Origin: Andrena cerasifolii
Taxonomy: Eukaryota; Arthropoda; Insecta; Hymenoptera; Andrenidae
DNA length: 64,000 nt
Direction of reading: 5' to 3'
Assembly (NCBI RefSeq): GCF_050908995.1
Contig: NW_027484978.1
Location: forward strand, 18,741-82,740
Part shown: positions 45,538 through 57,779 of the stretch, piece after piece
Layout: each line of letters starts with the position of its first letter
Numbering within the stretch: the first letter of the stretch is position 1
The notes under the pieces: model-generated
Seen by the model: the letters and a program-made list of their open reading frames with translations, nothing else
Told to the model about the DNA's origin: nothing
The model's database searches: none
Made by a program: the position numbers and the translations under genes

Positions 45538-45990
45538 TGTTGTGCCCAGGCAACGCCCAAGCACACGTGTCACGCGACATATTATACTTCATATTAACCA
45601 TTATACTACTCCAGAACGTTCGAGACGTTCCTAAGCAAAATCAGTTGCGAGGCAAAGCGCGAAACTACAAAATCAGCGAAATTGCGAGCGTTGCAACGTG
45701 ACCATGCACGGCAACGCGAAGCGACGGCACCACGCCCAATAGCGCAATAAAAACCGATTTGCCGCCGCAAAGCGGGAGACTCTAGAGCCGACTCTCGACC
45801 AGTTAACACGGTTAATTCCTACTTGTACACTCCGGTCTAGTTTAAGTGTTTTTGAATAAAGACTTAGTCTTTGGGTTTAATCACACTTGGTGTAGTTCAT
45901 CCGGTGGATTCTCATCCTTTAATCACTCCCGAACCCACGATTACGCCAGATCCCGTACCAGCCTTGCGAGCCATCACGCAGGGCACAACA
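45538..45990 (+). repeat. Nested element 3' LTR
   Basis: This 453-bp repeat is identical to the 5' LTR except for a one-base indel with neighbouring change near 45632. It is followed by the TTCG target duplication and the resumed copy B pol. Confidence 0.95.
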
Positions 45991-48178
45991 TTCGTATTCT
46001 GCATCATGGGATTTGTCTTGCTCAATTATTGATAAATCCGAGTCGGATGTTGACTCGTCTGATATGTTCGATTCCACTTCGGAATCGGGATCCGATTGTA
46101 TCTGGGGAACTGGGGACTGCGGAGGCGAAATATGTTAGTAAGGAGTGGTTATTTGTTCCCCTTCATTTTCCTGATTCTCTTCTTCGACGCTACTCATTGG
46201 TTCTGATAAATTTTCTTTTGTGGATTCTACTGCAGATGTTGGACCTTTTCGTACCTTCCGGTGAGGCTGCATCCGCGTAGGTTTCGTCCTTAGATGGGGT
46301 TTACTTGTGGGTTCTGAAGCAGAGGTGGATGGTCGGGAACCCCGAGGTCTTCCAGGACCTCGTGTAGGTGGGGTTTTAGTTTCTTTAGTAGTCCGAGGTT
46401 TTTTGGTATCTGGTGTGGGCCAGTCCACCCAGTCTTCGTCGGCTTCTTCTCGTGGCCGTATTGGGCATGCCTCCACTGTAGGGGGATTACGAGATAGAGC
46501 GTCGGCAAGTTTGTTGCTTTTCCCTGGTTGGTATCGAATTTCGTATTCATACTCAGCTAATTTTAAACGCCACCTAACGAGGCGTGACGTTGGGTCTTTT
46601 ACTCTATGTAACCAGATTAGTGGTTGATGGTCGGTAAATAAAATAAATTTCCTTCCGTATAGATAAGGTCGGAAGTGCCTAACGCAATATACGATGGCTA
46701 AAAGTTCCTTCTCTATGGTTGCGTAATTTATTTCTGCTTTATTTAGGAGGCGAGAGGCGTAAGCGATCGGTAACTCTTTTCCATTTATAGTCTGACTCAA
46801 TATCCCTCCAATAGCGTAGTCAGAAGTATCTGTAGTGACGTGAAATTCCAGGTCAAAATTCGGGTATTGCAGGATAGGTTCTTTCTGCAATGCTAGTCTT
46901 AAGTGGTCAAAAGCCGTTTTCTGGGACGGTCCCCACTCAAATATTGTGTCTTTCTTCAATAGTTGGGTTAACGGACGAGCTATTTTAGAAAAGTCTGGGA
47001 TAAATTTCCTATAATATCCGGTTAAACCAAAGAATTGTTTGATTCCTTTAGGTGTATTTGGTGCCGGGTAGTTTCGGACGGCTTCAATTTTTCCTGGATC
47101 AGGTTTTACTCGTTGTTCTGTAATTATGTGACCCAAATATGCGACTTTTTTGTGTAGAAATTTACATTTCGAAGGCTGAAGATTAAGATTCGCCTCTCTT
47201 AGGCGTTGAGCAAGTTTTTTAAATTTTATTAAATGTTCTGTAAGGGAACTCGCGTAAAGGACAATATCGTCCAGATATACGAACATTTCTGTGCCTTGGA
47301 GTCCCGTGAGCGTGTGATCCATTAAACGTTGGAAGGTAGCTGGTGCATTACAAAGTCCAAATGGCATTCTAACAAACTCATAATGTCCATGAGGTGTAGA
47401 AAAGGCCGTTTTAGGCGCATCTTCCGGTTTCATAGGGATTTGGTGAAATCCGGAAGCTAGGTCGAATACGGAAAAGTATTTTGCTCCTCCTAATTGGTCT
47501 AGTATTTCGTTAATGTTTGGAAGTGGGTATGCGTCAGGAACGGTTTTTCCGTTTAAATCCCTGAAGTCAATTACCATTCTCCACAAGAGTTCCCCATTGG
47601 GTCCTGGTTTTTTAGAGACGATCCAAATAGGTGAATTATAGGGTGATAATGACGGTTTTATAATGTCGTTAGTTCGTAAATTCTTTATTTGCTTGTCTAT
47701 TTCCTTCTTATGTACAGGAGGGAAGCGATATTGTTTAGTATTTACTGGCACTGGGTCCATTGTCTGGATCCCATGCTGGATAGCGTTTGTGTGGCCTAAC
47801 TTCTCATCTGGTAGATGGAAGAGGTCATGGTATTTATATTAAATTCTTTGGACATGAAGTTTTTCCTCCGGATTCATGTGTTCCGTTGAAATTAGTTTGA
47901 GCACTCGTTCCATTCTTGTTGCGGTTTGTTCAGAAATTGTTGATATTTCCTCACCCGACGCCATAGTAAGAGACTCCTGGAATTCTAGGGGAAGGGTTGT
48001 TTCGGCATAATGCCCTGGGGATGAGAGCGAGTGTACCTTCGCGGGTACCTCTGAATGATGGATCGACGGATCCTGGGGAAAGAGGGGCTTGAATTTTGTT
48101 AGGGTTGGAATAGGATTGACGCGTTTAGACGTCTTAGTCTCTTTCGGTCGTCTTTGTTTGGGTTCTGGAATTACAATT
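45991..48178 (-). pseudogene. pol: Copy B pol, 5' part (protease end, RT, RNase H, linker)
   Basis: A long open stretch (46135-47760) gives RT with YLDD, RNase H and the Pro-rich linker including the GPGRPRGSRP AT-hook-like motif. At the position of copy A's TAA this copy has Lys, which defines the A lesion. Its own lesions are TTA-to-TAA near 47840 and GAA-to-TAA at 46135-46137 in the acidic linker. From about 47860 to the break at 48178 the sequence is markedly more diverged from A. It ends at GAATTACAATTT, where satellite begins. Confidence 0.87.
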
Positions 48179-51100
48179 TGTTTTAATTTTTTAACAATTT
48201 TTTTAAAATTTTTTTCTTAATTTTTTAAAATTTTTTTAAAATTTTTTTTAAAAAACTTTTTATATTTTTTTTTAAATTTTTTATTTTTTTTCTATTTTAA
48301 ATTTTTTAAATTTTTAAAAAATTATATTTTTATTTTAATTTTTTATTTTTTTTATATTTTTTTATATTTAAATTTTTTTTTAAATATTTAAAATTTTAAA
48401 AAAAATTTTTTTTAATTTTTTTTTAAATTTTGTTTTAATTTTTTAATAATTTCTTTTTAAAAAAATTTATTTATGTTTTTAAAATTTTTTACTTAATTTT
48501 TTTAATTTTTTTTTAATATTTTAAATTTTTTTATATATTTTTTTTAAATTTTAAAATTTTTTTTAAAAAATTTGTATATTTTTTTTAATTTTGAAATTTT
48601 TTCATTTATTTTTATATTTTAAAATTTTTTAAAATTTTCTTAAAAAATTAAAAAAAAATTTTTAAATTCTGTTTTAATTTTTTTATTTATGTTTTTAAAA
48701 TTTTTTCTTAATTTTTTTTATTTTCTTTAAATTTTTTTTTAATTTTTTTAATTTTTTTCTATATTTTTTAATTTTTTCCAATTTTTTTAAAATTTTGTTT
48801 TAATTTTTTAACAATTTTTAAATCTTTTTTTTAATTTTGTTTTTATTTTTTAACAATTTTTTTAAAAAAAATTTATTTATGTTTTTTTCATAATTTATTT
48901 TAAATCTTTTTTCAATTTTTTTAAATTTTTTATCAATTCTTTAAAAATTTTGTTTTAATTTTTTAACAATTTTTTAAAATTTTTTTCAAATTTTTCAAAT
49001 TTTTTTTAATAAACTTTTATATTTTTTTAAAATTTTTTATTTCTTTTTCTATTTTAAATTTGTTTAAATTTTTAAAATTTTTTAAATTTTAAAAAAAAAA
49101 TTTATATTTTTTTTATTTATTTTTTTTAATTTTCTTATATTTTAAATTTTTTAAATTTAAAAAAAAATTAAATTTTTATTTTAATTTTTTATTTTTTTAT
49201 ATTTTAAAGTTTTAAAAATTTTTAAAATTTAAAAAAAATTTTTTTTTAATTTTTTTTTAAATTTTGTTTTAATTTTTTAACAATTTGTTTAAAAAAAATT
49301 ATTTATGTTTTTAAAATTGTTTACTTAATTTTTAAAAATTGTTTTTTAATATTCTAAACTTTTTATATTTTTTTTTAAATTTTAAAATTTTTTTAAAAAA
49401 TTTTTATATTTTTTTTTAATTTTTAAATTTTTTCATTTTTTTTTTAAATTGTTAAATTTTTTTTTTTAATTTAAAATTTTTTTTTAATTTTTTACAAAAA
49501 ATCTTTTAATTTTTTTTAATTTTTTTTAATTTTTTAATTTTTTTTAATTTTTTAAAATTTTTTAATTTTTTTTAAATTTTGTTTTAATTTTTTTTTAAAT
49601 TTTTTAAAATTTTTTTTGAAATTTTTAAAATTTTTTTTTGAAATTTTTTAAAATTTTTTTCAAATTTTAAAAATTTTTTTAAATAAACTTTTTATATTTT
49701 TTTAAAATTTTTTATTTCTTTTTCTATTTTAAATTTGTTTAAATTTTTAAAATTTTTTATATTTTAAAAAAAAATTTTATATTTTTTTTATTTATTTTTT
49801 TTAATTTTCTTATATTTTAAATTTTTTAAATTTAAAAAAAATTATATTTTTATTTTAATTTTTTATTTTTTTTATATTTTAAATTTTTAAAAATTTTAAA
49901 ATTTAAAAAAAAATTTTTAATTTTTTTTTAAATTTTGTTTTAATTTTTTAACAATTTGTTTAAAAAAAATTATTTATGTTTTTAAAATTGTTTACTTAAT
50001 TTTTAAAAATTGTTTTTTAATATTCTAAATTTTTTATATTTTTTTTAAATTTTAAAATTTTTTAAAAAAATTTTATATTTTTTTTTAATTTTTAAATTTT
50101 TTCATTTTTTTTAAATTGTTAAATTTTTTTTTTAAATTTAAAATTTTTTTTTTAATTTTTTACAAAAAATCTTTTAATTTTTTTTAATTTTTTTAATTTT
50201 TTTAAATTTTTTAATTTTTTTTAAATTTTGTTTTAATTTTTTTTAAATTTTTTAAAATTTTTTTTGAAATTTTTAAAATTTTTTTTTGAAATTTTTTAAA
50301 ATTTCTTTAAAAATTTTTTAAATTTTTTTTATAAATTTTGTTTTTATTTTTTAACAATTTAAAAAAAAAATTATTTATGTTTTTTCATAATTTTTTTAAA
50401 ATCTTTTTTTAATTTTTTAAAATGTTTTAAAATTTTTTTTTTAATTTTTTTAATATTTTAATTTTTTCAAAATTTTTAAAATTCTTTTAAATTTAAAATT
50501 TTTTTTCTAATTCTTTACGAAATTTTTTTTAATTTTTTTTAATTTTTAAAATTTTTTTTTTAATTTTCTTATAATTTTTTTTTTAATCTTTAAAATTTTT
50601 TTTTAATTTTTTCAAAATTTCTTTTAATTTTTTTTTAATTTTTGAAAATTTTTTGAAAATTTTTCTTTACTTTAATTTTTTTTTTTAAATTTTTAAAATT
50701 TTTTCTTCTATATTTTTTAATTTTTTACGAAATTTTTTAATTTTTTTTTTAATTTTTAATTTTTTTTTTAATTTTCTTATAATTTTTTTTAATATTTTAA
50801 AATTTTTAAAATTTTTTTAAAATTTTTTTTTTTAAATTTTAAAATTTTTTTAAAAAAAATATTATATTTTTTTTTAATTTTTAAATTTTTCTTTATTTTT
50901 ATTTGTTTATATTTTATGTTCATTTTTATTTTTTTTTAAATTTCTCTATTTTTTTTTATTTTTTTATATTTTAAATTATTTTAAAATTTTTTTAAATTTA
51001 AAATTTTTTTTATTTATTTATTTTTTTTTATTTTTTTAATTTTTTATTTTTTTTTTTAAATTTTTAAATTCTTTAAAATTTTTTTAAATTTTTTTTTATA

Positions 51101-54100
51101 TTTTGTTAAAAAAATTTTAATTTATTTATTTATTTTTTAAAAATATTTTTTTATATTTTAATTTTTTTAATTTTTAAAATTCTTTTAAAATTTAAAATTT
51201 TTTTTTTAATTTTTGCAAAAATTTATAAAATTTTTTCTTTAATTTTTTAAAAAAATTTATAAAAAAATTTTTATATTTTATCAATTTTTAAAATTTTTTT
51301 AAAAAAGTTATTTATTAATTTTTTTCTTTATTTATATTTTTATTTTAATTTTTTTAATTTTTTAAAGAATTTTTTAAAAACATAATTTGTATTTAATTTT
51401 CCTTTAATTAATTTATTATTAATATTATTATTTTTAAATATTTCTTTTTTTTTAATTTTTCAAATTTTTTCAAATTTTTTTTTATATTTTAAATTTTGTT
51501 TTAAATTTTTAAATTTGGTTTTTAATTTATCTAAAAAAAATTTTTTTATAAATTTGCTTTAATTATTTAACAATTTTTTTTAAATTTTATTTATGTTTTA
51601 AAAATTGTTTTCTAATTTTTTTTTTAATTTTTTTTAATTTTTTTTAAATTTTTTTTTAATTTTCTTATAATTTTTTTTATTTTTTTAAATTTTTTAAAAA
51701 TTTTTAAATTTTCTTATAACTTTTTTTATTTTTTAATTTTTTAATTTTCAAAATTTTTTTTATTTATTTTTGTTTTAAATTATATTTTTTTTAAATTTTT
51801 AAAAATTTTTTTAATTTTTGTTTAAATTTTTTTTAATTTTTAAAATATATTTAAAAAAAATTTAATTTTTTTTTAAATTTATTTTTAATTTTTTAAATAT
51901 TTTTTAAAAAATTTTTTTAAAAAATTTGTTTTAATTTTTTAACAATTTTTTTAACACAATTTTTTATTTACTTTTTAATTTTTTTTAAATTTTGTTTTAA
52001 TTTTTTAACATTTTTTAAAAAATTTTTTTAAAAATTTGAAAAAAAAATTTTTATTTTTTTTAAATTATTTATTAATTTTTTCATTTTTTATATTTCTTAT
52101 TTTAATTTTATAAATTTTTTAAAAAGAATTTTTTAAAAAAATAATTTTTATTTAATTTTCCTGTAATTCATTTATTATTTTTCTTTAAATTTTCTACATT
52201 TTAATTTTTAAATTATTTTTTTAATTTTTTGTTATTTTTTTTTAAATTTGTATATTTATTTTTATTGTTTAAAAAAATTTATTTTTTTTAAAATTATTAT
52301 TTTTTTTAAATTTTTTAACAAAAATTAAATTTTTTAAAAATTTGTTTAATTTTTTCATTTTTAAAATTTTTTTCTAATTTTTTTAAAAACTTATTTTAAA
52401 TTTTTTTTAAATTTTTTTAAATTTAAATTTTTTTTTAATTTTCTAGTATTTTTTTTAATTTTTTTTAAATTTAATTTTTTTTTAAATTTTTTTAAATTTT
52501 TTTTTAAAAAATTGATTTTAATTTTTTAACAAAATTTTTTAAAATTTGTTTTATTTATTTTTTTAAATTTTATTTTCTATATTTTTTAATTTTTAAATTT
52601 TTTTAAATTTTCTTTACTATGATTTGTTTTTAAATATAAAAAAAATTTTTAATTTTCTTTAAAATTATAATTTCGTTATTTGAAAAAATGTTTTTTAAAT
52701 TTTTTTAATTTTATTGTAAATTTTTTTAAAAAATTTTTTGTACATTTTTTTAAAAAATTTTTAAAATTTTTTTTTTAATTTTTTAACAATTTTTTTAAAA
52801 ATTTTTTTATTTATTTTTTAATTTTTTTTAAATTTTGTTTTAATTTTTTAACATTTTTAAAAAATTTTTTTTTAAAAATTGAAAAAAAAATTTTTTATTT
52901 TTTTTAAATTATTTATTAATTTTTTCATTTTTTATATTTCTTGTTTTAATTTTATAATTTTTTTAAAAAGAATTTTTTAAAAAAATAATTTTTATTTAAT
53001 TTTCCTTTAATTAATTTATTATTTTTTTTAAATTTTCTATATTTTAATTTTTAAATTATTTTTTTAATTTTTGTTATTTTTTTTTAAATTTGTATATTTT
53101 TTTTTTATTTTTTAAAAAAAAAATTTTTTATTTATTTTTTTTAAATTATTATTTTTTTTTAAATTTTTAAAAAAAATTTAAATTTTTTAAAAATTTGTTT
53201 AATTTTTTAAATATTTTTTAATTTTCTTATAATTTTTTTTATTTTTTTTAAATTTTTTTAATTTTTTAAAAAAATTTTAAAATTTAAAAAAAAAATTTTT
53301 TTATTTTTTTTTTAAATTTTTTTTTCTTTATTTTTTTTTAAATTTTTAAAATTTAATTTTTTTTTTATTTTTTAATTAATTTAAAAAAAAATTATTTATT
53401 TTTATTTTTTTTATTTTTTTTAATAATTTATATTTTTTAATTTTTGAAATTCTTGAAATTTTTTTTTAATTTTTTAAATTTTTGAATTTTTTTTTTAATT
53501 TTTATAAATTTTTTTAATTTACTTATAATTTTTTTTATTTTTTACATTTTTCTTAACTTTTTTAAAATTTTTTTAAAAATTTTTAAAATTATTTTAATTT
53601 TTTTTATTTATTTTAAAAAAAAATTCTATATTTTTTAAATTTTTTCATTTTTAAAAATTTTTTTTTCTAATTTTTTTATAAAATTATTTTAAATTTTTTT
53701 TTTTTTTTAATTTCCTTGTATTTTTTATTTTTTTTTAAATTTTAAAAAAATTTTCTTTAATTTTTAAAAAAAAAATTTTTTAAAAATTGGTTTTAATTTT
53801 TTTAAAATTTTTTAAAATTTTCTTATAATTTTTTTTTTAATTTTTTAAAAATTATCATAATTTTCTTAAAAATTTTTATTAATTTTTTTTTAATTTTTTA
53901 AATATTTTTTAAAATTTTTTAAACAAAAATTTTAATTTTTAAAAAAAATTTTATTTATTTTAAAATTCTTTTAAAAATTTTAAAAAATTAAAAGAAAATT
54001 TTTTAATCTTTGAAATTTTTGTATTTTTTTTTAATTTTTAAAATTTTTAAAAATTTTTTTTTTAATTTTCTTAAAATTTTTTTTATTTTTTAAAATTTTT

Positions 54101-54213
54101 TTTACTTTTTTAAATTTTTTTTAATTTTTCTAAATTTTTTAAAAAGTATTATTCTTTTTTTTTTCAAAACTGTTTTTTAATTTTTTTTTTAAATTTTGTT
54201 TAATTTTTTATTT
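48179..54213. repeat. A/T-only satellite block between copies B and C
   Basis: This block has the same T-run-biased sequence. The first 500 bases resemble 32145-32700, on the far side of copy B. A unit of about 670 bp is tandemly repeated (about 49010-49680 and 49685-50350), and a segment near 52020-52260 recurs near 52870-53110. Both ends join retroelement sequence at short AT microhomologies. No gene is seen. Confidence 0.85.
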
Positions 54214-55629
54214 TGCTCCTCCCAATTGATCCAATATCTCATTGATATTAGGAATTGGGTAAGCATCAGGAACGGTCTTTTTGTTCAAATCTCTAAAATC
54301 AATCACCATTCGCCACAGGAGTTCCCCATCGGTTCCCGGTTTTTTGGACACGATCCAAATAGGCGAATTGTAGGGTGATAATGACGGCTGTATAATTTCG
54401 CTTTCTAGTAATTTACAGACTTGTTTACCAATTTCCTTCTTGTGTATTGGATGGAAGCGATATTGTTTAGTATTGACAGACACTGGATCCGTTGTCTGGA
54501 TCCCATGCTGGATAGCGTTCGTATAACCCAACTTCTCATCTGGTAGATGGAAAAGGTCATGGTATTTACTTAAAATTCCTTGGACATGAAGTTTTTCTTC
54601 CGGATTCATATGTTCCGTTGAAATTAATTCGAGCACTTGTTCCACCCTTGTTGTGGGTTTTTCAGAAATTATCGATACCTCACCCGACGCAATAGTAAGA
54701 GACTCACGGAAATTTGGGTAGACGGTTGATCTGGCATAATGCACAGGGGGTGAGAGTGAGTGCACTTTCGTGGGTGCCTCGATTTGGTGGATCGACAGAT
54801 CCTGGGGTAAGAGGGACTTGTTTGAATTTAGGGCGGGGATAGGAGTGACGCATTTAGACGTCATAATCTCTTTTGTTCGTCTTTGTTTGGGTTCTGGAAT
54901 CACAATTTCAAATTCTTCCAATTCAACAGTAGATGTTGTGATCGTTATGTCCATTTCATTAGAATTTATTATTTGTAAGTACGCTTTGCCGTCTCGATTA
55001 CGGACAAGAGCGTTACCAGCGTGAATCCCAGTGCCTAAGTCTAACCGGGGTACATACCCTTCCTTTATATTCGAATTTAATATATTAATAAAGGAAACGG
55101 TTTTTGATCTAGCAGGTAGCATGAATTGGTTATTATTCACGAAAGGAATGGAGTTTCCTTGGAAGTCCAACTCCCTCTTGGAATAGTGTATCGAGACATT
55201 CTGTTTTATAAAGAATTCCGTGCCTAATATTCCTTGCGGCTTAATTGGGAAGTCGTTTTCGGCTACGTGGAACGTGACGTTATCGCCCAAAAGGGTTATC
55301 CTTACTGTGCCAAGCGTGGTGACAGGGCCTGGAGAGATGCCTTTGAGTATTAATCGATTTTCCGTGTTTATCTCTTGCGGTAGCTTTACAGCTTGAATTT
55401 TCAATAAGTTCACCTGTGACCCAGTATCAATCATTAATTCAGGTGTAGTTTCGAAGTCGGGGGAGGAAATCATTACAGACGGAGCTTCATCGGCAGTGGT
55501 TAACCATGCTGTTGCGATTCTAGTTTCGATATTCCCGGTTCCGTTTGTATTTCTATTGGACGCGCTCCTGCTTGGCCCGTTCCACGGTACGCCTCCATAG
55601 TTGACCGTAGGGGCAGAGCGTTTCCCGAG
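54214..55629 (-). pseudogene. pol: Copy C pol fragment (protease and start of RT)
   Basis: The frame is open from the overlap with gag (slippery site 55620-55626) through protease (IDTGSQVN) to the RT fingers (WRMVIDFRDLNKKTVPDAYP), where it is cut at 54214 before the active site. No internal stop is seen. The last 80 residues differ from A at many positions (for example SEIIQPS against NDIIKPS), in contrast to the near-identical protease part. Confidence 0.85.
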
Positions 55630-56906
55630 TCACATTCTTGGAAGGTTCCAGGATTTCTCTCATTGCGATTGAATAAGCGTTTTCTACATTCTGAGATTAA
55701 ATGTCCGGGCTTTTTGCAATACGCACAGATCCGCAATTCTGTAGGTCTTGAGGGAGGAGGTCGAGTTTTGTCCCAGTAAGGGAGCAGAGGATTGGGTGCC
55801 GGATTTCCATATCCTACAACGCGGTTTGGAGGGTATCTCTCGAAGGGTTGTGAAACTATATTTTGATTGCCTTGGCAGGACCGTGCGTCGTGTCCTGTCT
55901 TATTGCAGAGTTGGCACGTTAATTTCGGGGCCTTTTGTTCTGAAAACCTTTGACGATCCCTGTCAATCTTCTTATCCACGAGTACAGCTAGCTCAAAAGC
56001 TTCATCGAGCGTTTCGAAATTATGTTGGAATAATCTTGTTCGTATATGGGGAGGAAGGCCATCTACAAATGAGTCTAACGTCAAACGATCTAGGTCCTCA
56101 GGGTGATTCCGTGCGAAATCGCGTTAATATTCTCTGTCCTCTTCCAAAATAGCGAATCGGAGATCCTTAACACGCGAGATGTATTCTAGTACGTGTTCGT
56201 TATTTCCTTTAATAATATTAGCAAGTTCCCCACGATAATGGTCCGAAGTTTTGGCAGGGGAGAAAGTGCGTTTAAGTTGTTTAATTAAATCATTTACAGA
56301 GTCAAAAACCCTATCCTCAACGGCCAAACAGGCGTGGTCCTGCAGTTTATTGCGTAACAACCTCGCCAGCTGGGGTTCAGCCTGCGGGGGAACCAGAGCT
56401 TTAGCCCTATTGCAGGCTCTCGCGAATTGCACCACTGGTATATTATGTCCGTTAAAGTTAGGGACCGTTTCTATGGCGTCTTTTAACGTGATCTGGGGTT
56501 AGGGTTAGGTATCCTGGTTCGGAATATAGTTACGATTCATTGCCTCAGGAACGTTATTATAATTTGGCACCGGTTTTCTATCGAAACGGGAGGAACCTGG
56601 AGTAGTAAAATTGTTTGTCGTTGGCGGGGGTGCAAGAAGTTTTTCCATAATTTCGCGGATGGCTTGAATTTGACCGGAAAGACCTTCCAACGCGGGGCCA
56701 TCTGAACCGGCGGCCACGCCCGAACGCGTGTTGGTTTTCGGGTTTATAACATAACTCGCGTACAAGCTCTCAATTTCAGCTTGTTTTTCCCGCAATAATT
56801 GCACCCGTTCCATTAATTCGGCAGTTGCGGTGTCTACAGCTTTAGTGGAAGGGCCTGCGTCTTGGTCCACCACGCAAGAATCGTCGGTTTCCCCGTCCAC
56901 GGACAT
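55500..56906 (-). pseudogene. gag: Copy C gag, two premature stops
   Basis: The same ATG as in A (complement at 56904-56906). A 6-to-12-base replacement near 56498-56510 introduces CCTAACCCTAACCC, creating in-frame TAA codons. A second stop arises near 56133 (TAT to TAA after REY). The C-terminal part preserves both zinc knuckles; the first reads CQLCNKTGHDARSC with the normal His that copy A has lost. Confidence 0.88.
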
Positions 56907-56966
56907 GTTTGATTTCTCCCGAAAAAGTTTTGGGTTTTCTTAATTTGGGCGTACGGTAGCTGTTAT

Positions 56967-57311
56967 TCAAAGCCTACCGTGCTCTCTACCCGGGTAGTTA
57001 ATATCGAATCTGTTATGATTTTTACTTATTTGACGGTAATGCTCTGTACACACGGTACGTAACTTGAACAAGAGGTTTTTGCAACGGGGGCATTCAGGGA
57101 ATATATCGTTAGGTTGGTGGTAGTGCACTTGATATATCTCGTCCACTTCCACCGTGTTTGAATTAAAACAATTTAGGCAAAATTTTACGCCTTCCGTGGT
57201 CGTTGCTACGCCCCCCGTAACACAGATTAATGCGTTTGAATCTGACAATACGCCCTGCAGCCTGCGGCTTCGGTAATATAACGTGTTTTGACGTTGACGC
57301 GAATCGCGCAT
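56967..57311 (-). CDS. Copy C uORF2 (intact)
   Basis: 114 aa from the ATG at 57311, with the same protein sequence as uORF2 of copy A, including CLNC and CPRC. Its preservation beside damaged gag and uORF1 either reflects recent common ancestry or constraint. Function unknown. Confidence 0.65.
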   Translation of the reverse strand: MRDSRQRQNTLYYRSRRLQGVLSDSNALICVTGGVATTTEGVKFCLNCFNSNTVEVDEIYQVHYHQPNDIFPECPRCKNLLFKLRTVCTEHYRQISKNHNRFDINYPGREHGRL

Positions 57312-57337
57312 GTTAGGTATCAATGTATTATGTCTCG

Positions 57338-57694
57338 TCAGGCAGTTTGTTTAGATTTCGTAGGTAAATGTTTCCTAAGTGATTCAGACTTGGTTTGAAA
57401 GAAAGTACCACCGTGTGCACACGACACAATTGGTTGCGGGACGCGTTTGTAATAAAACTGTATTGCACCGAGGGCAATTAGGGAATTATAAGGCGTATGT
57501 AAGAAATGAATTTGATACGTTATCACCGTATTTGTTGGATCTAGTTGGGAGCAATTTAAGCAAATTTCGTCATCTTCGTTATTTGCTACTATGGTCCCGG
57601 AAACACAGACCATCCACTGTATAGATGCCGTCAAATTTTGTAATTGGCGGCTCCTGTAGGCTGGTTTCCACGGACTAACGTATTCTGTATACAT
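57338..57694 (-). pseudogene. Copy C uORF1, frameshifted
   Basis: It is identical to A up to HFLHTPY, then a one-base deletion (TATAATTCCC against TATACATTCCC) changes frame. The C-terminal PRC and CVVC motifs are lost and an unrelated basic tail follows. Confidence 0.7.
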
Positions 57695-57754
57695 GCTAAA
57701 TAGGCAATTGTGGGTACCGTATGTTAGGGAATGTATTCCTATTAACAGTTGACG

Positions 57755-57773
57755 GATCCCACCGCTGTCACCA
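57755..57773 (-). other. Copy C primer binding site
   Basis: The complement of TGGTGACAGCGGTGGGATC, identical to copy A, lies six bases from the LTR end. Confidence 0.8.
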
Positions 57774-57779
57774 AAAATA

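Larger units (their letters stand above)
37703..45990 (+). mobile_element. Nested env-bearing Gypsy element (8.3 kb)
   Basis: LTRs of 452 and 453 bp end in a perfect 10-bp inverted pair (TGTTGTGCCC/GGGCACAACA) and differ only at one small site (CCTGCAAAAATC against CCTAAGCAAAATC), so insertion is very recent. Its target duplication is TTCG (37699-37702 and 45991-45994). Joining the flanks restores a contiguous match to copy A pol around 7470, which proves nesting in copy B. Order: PBS, long leader, gag, pol, antisense exon-like block, Env TM region, polypurine tract. Gag and pol carry several single-base frameshifts despite the youth of the insertion. Confidence 0.95.
33311..48178 (-). mobile_element. 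Copy B: 5'-truncated A-family element carrying a nested element
   Basis: On the minus strand this keeps the 3' LTR (33311-35214), polypurine tract, ORF3, integrase, linker, RNase H, RT and the downstream part of the protease region. It stops abruptly at 48178 in satellite. The nested element 37703-45990 splits its pol linker at TTCG, which is duplicated. Gag, the uORFs and the 5' LTR are missing. Lesions include nonsense codons and frameshifts in pol and ORF3. From 45991 to about 47860 it closely matches A, but about 47860-48178 is clearly more diverged, so it looks mosaic. Confidence 0.9.
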
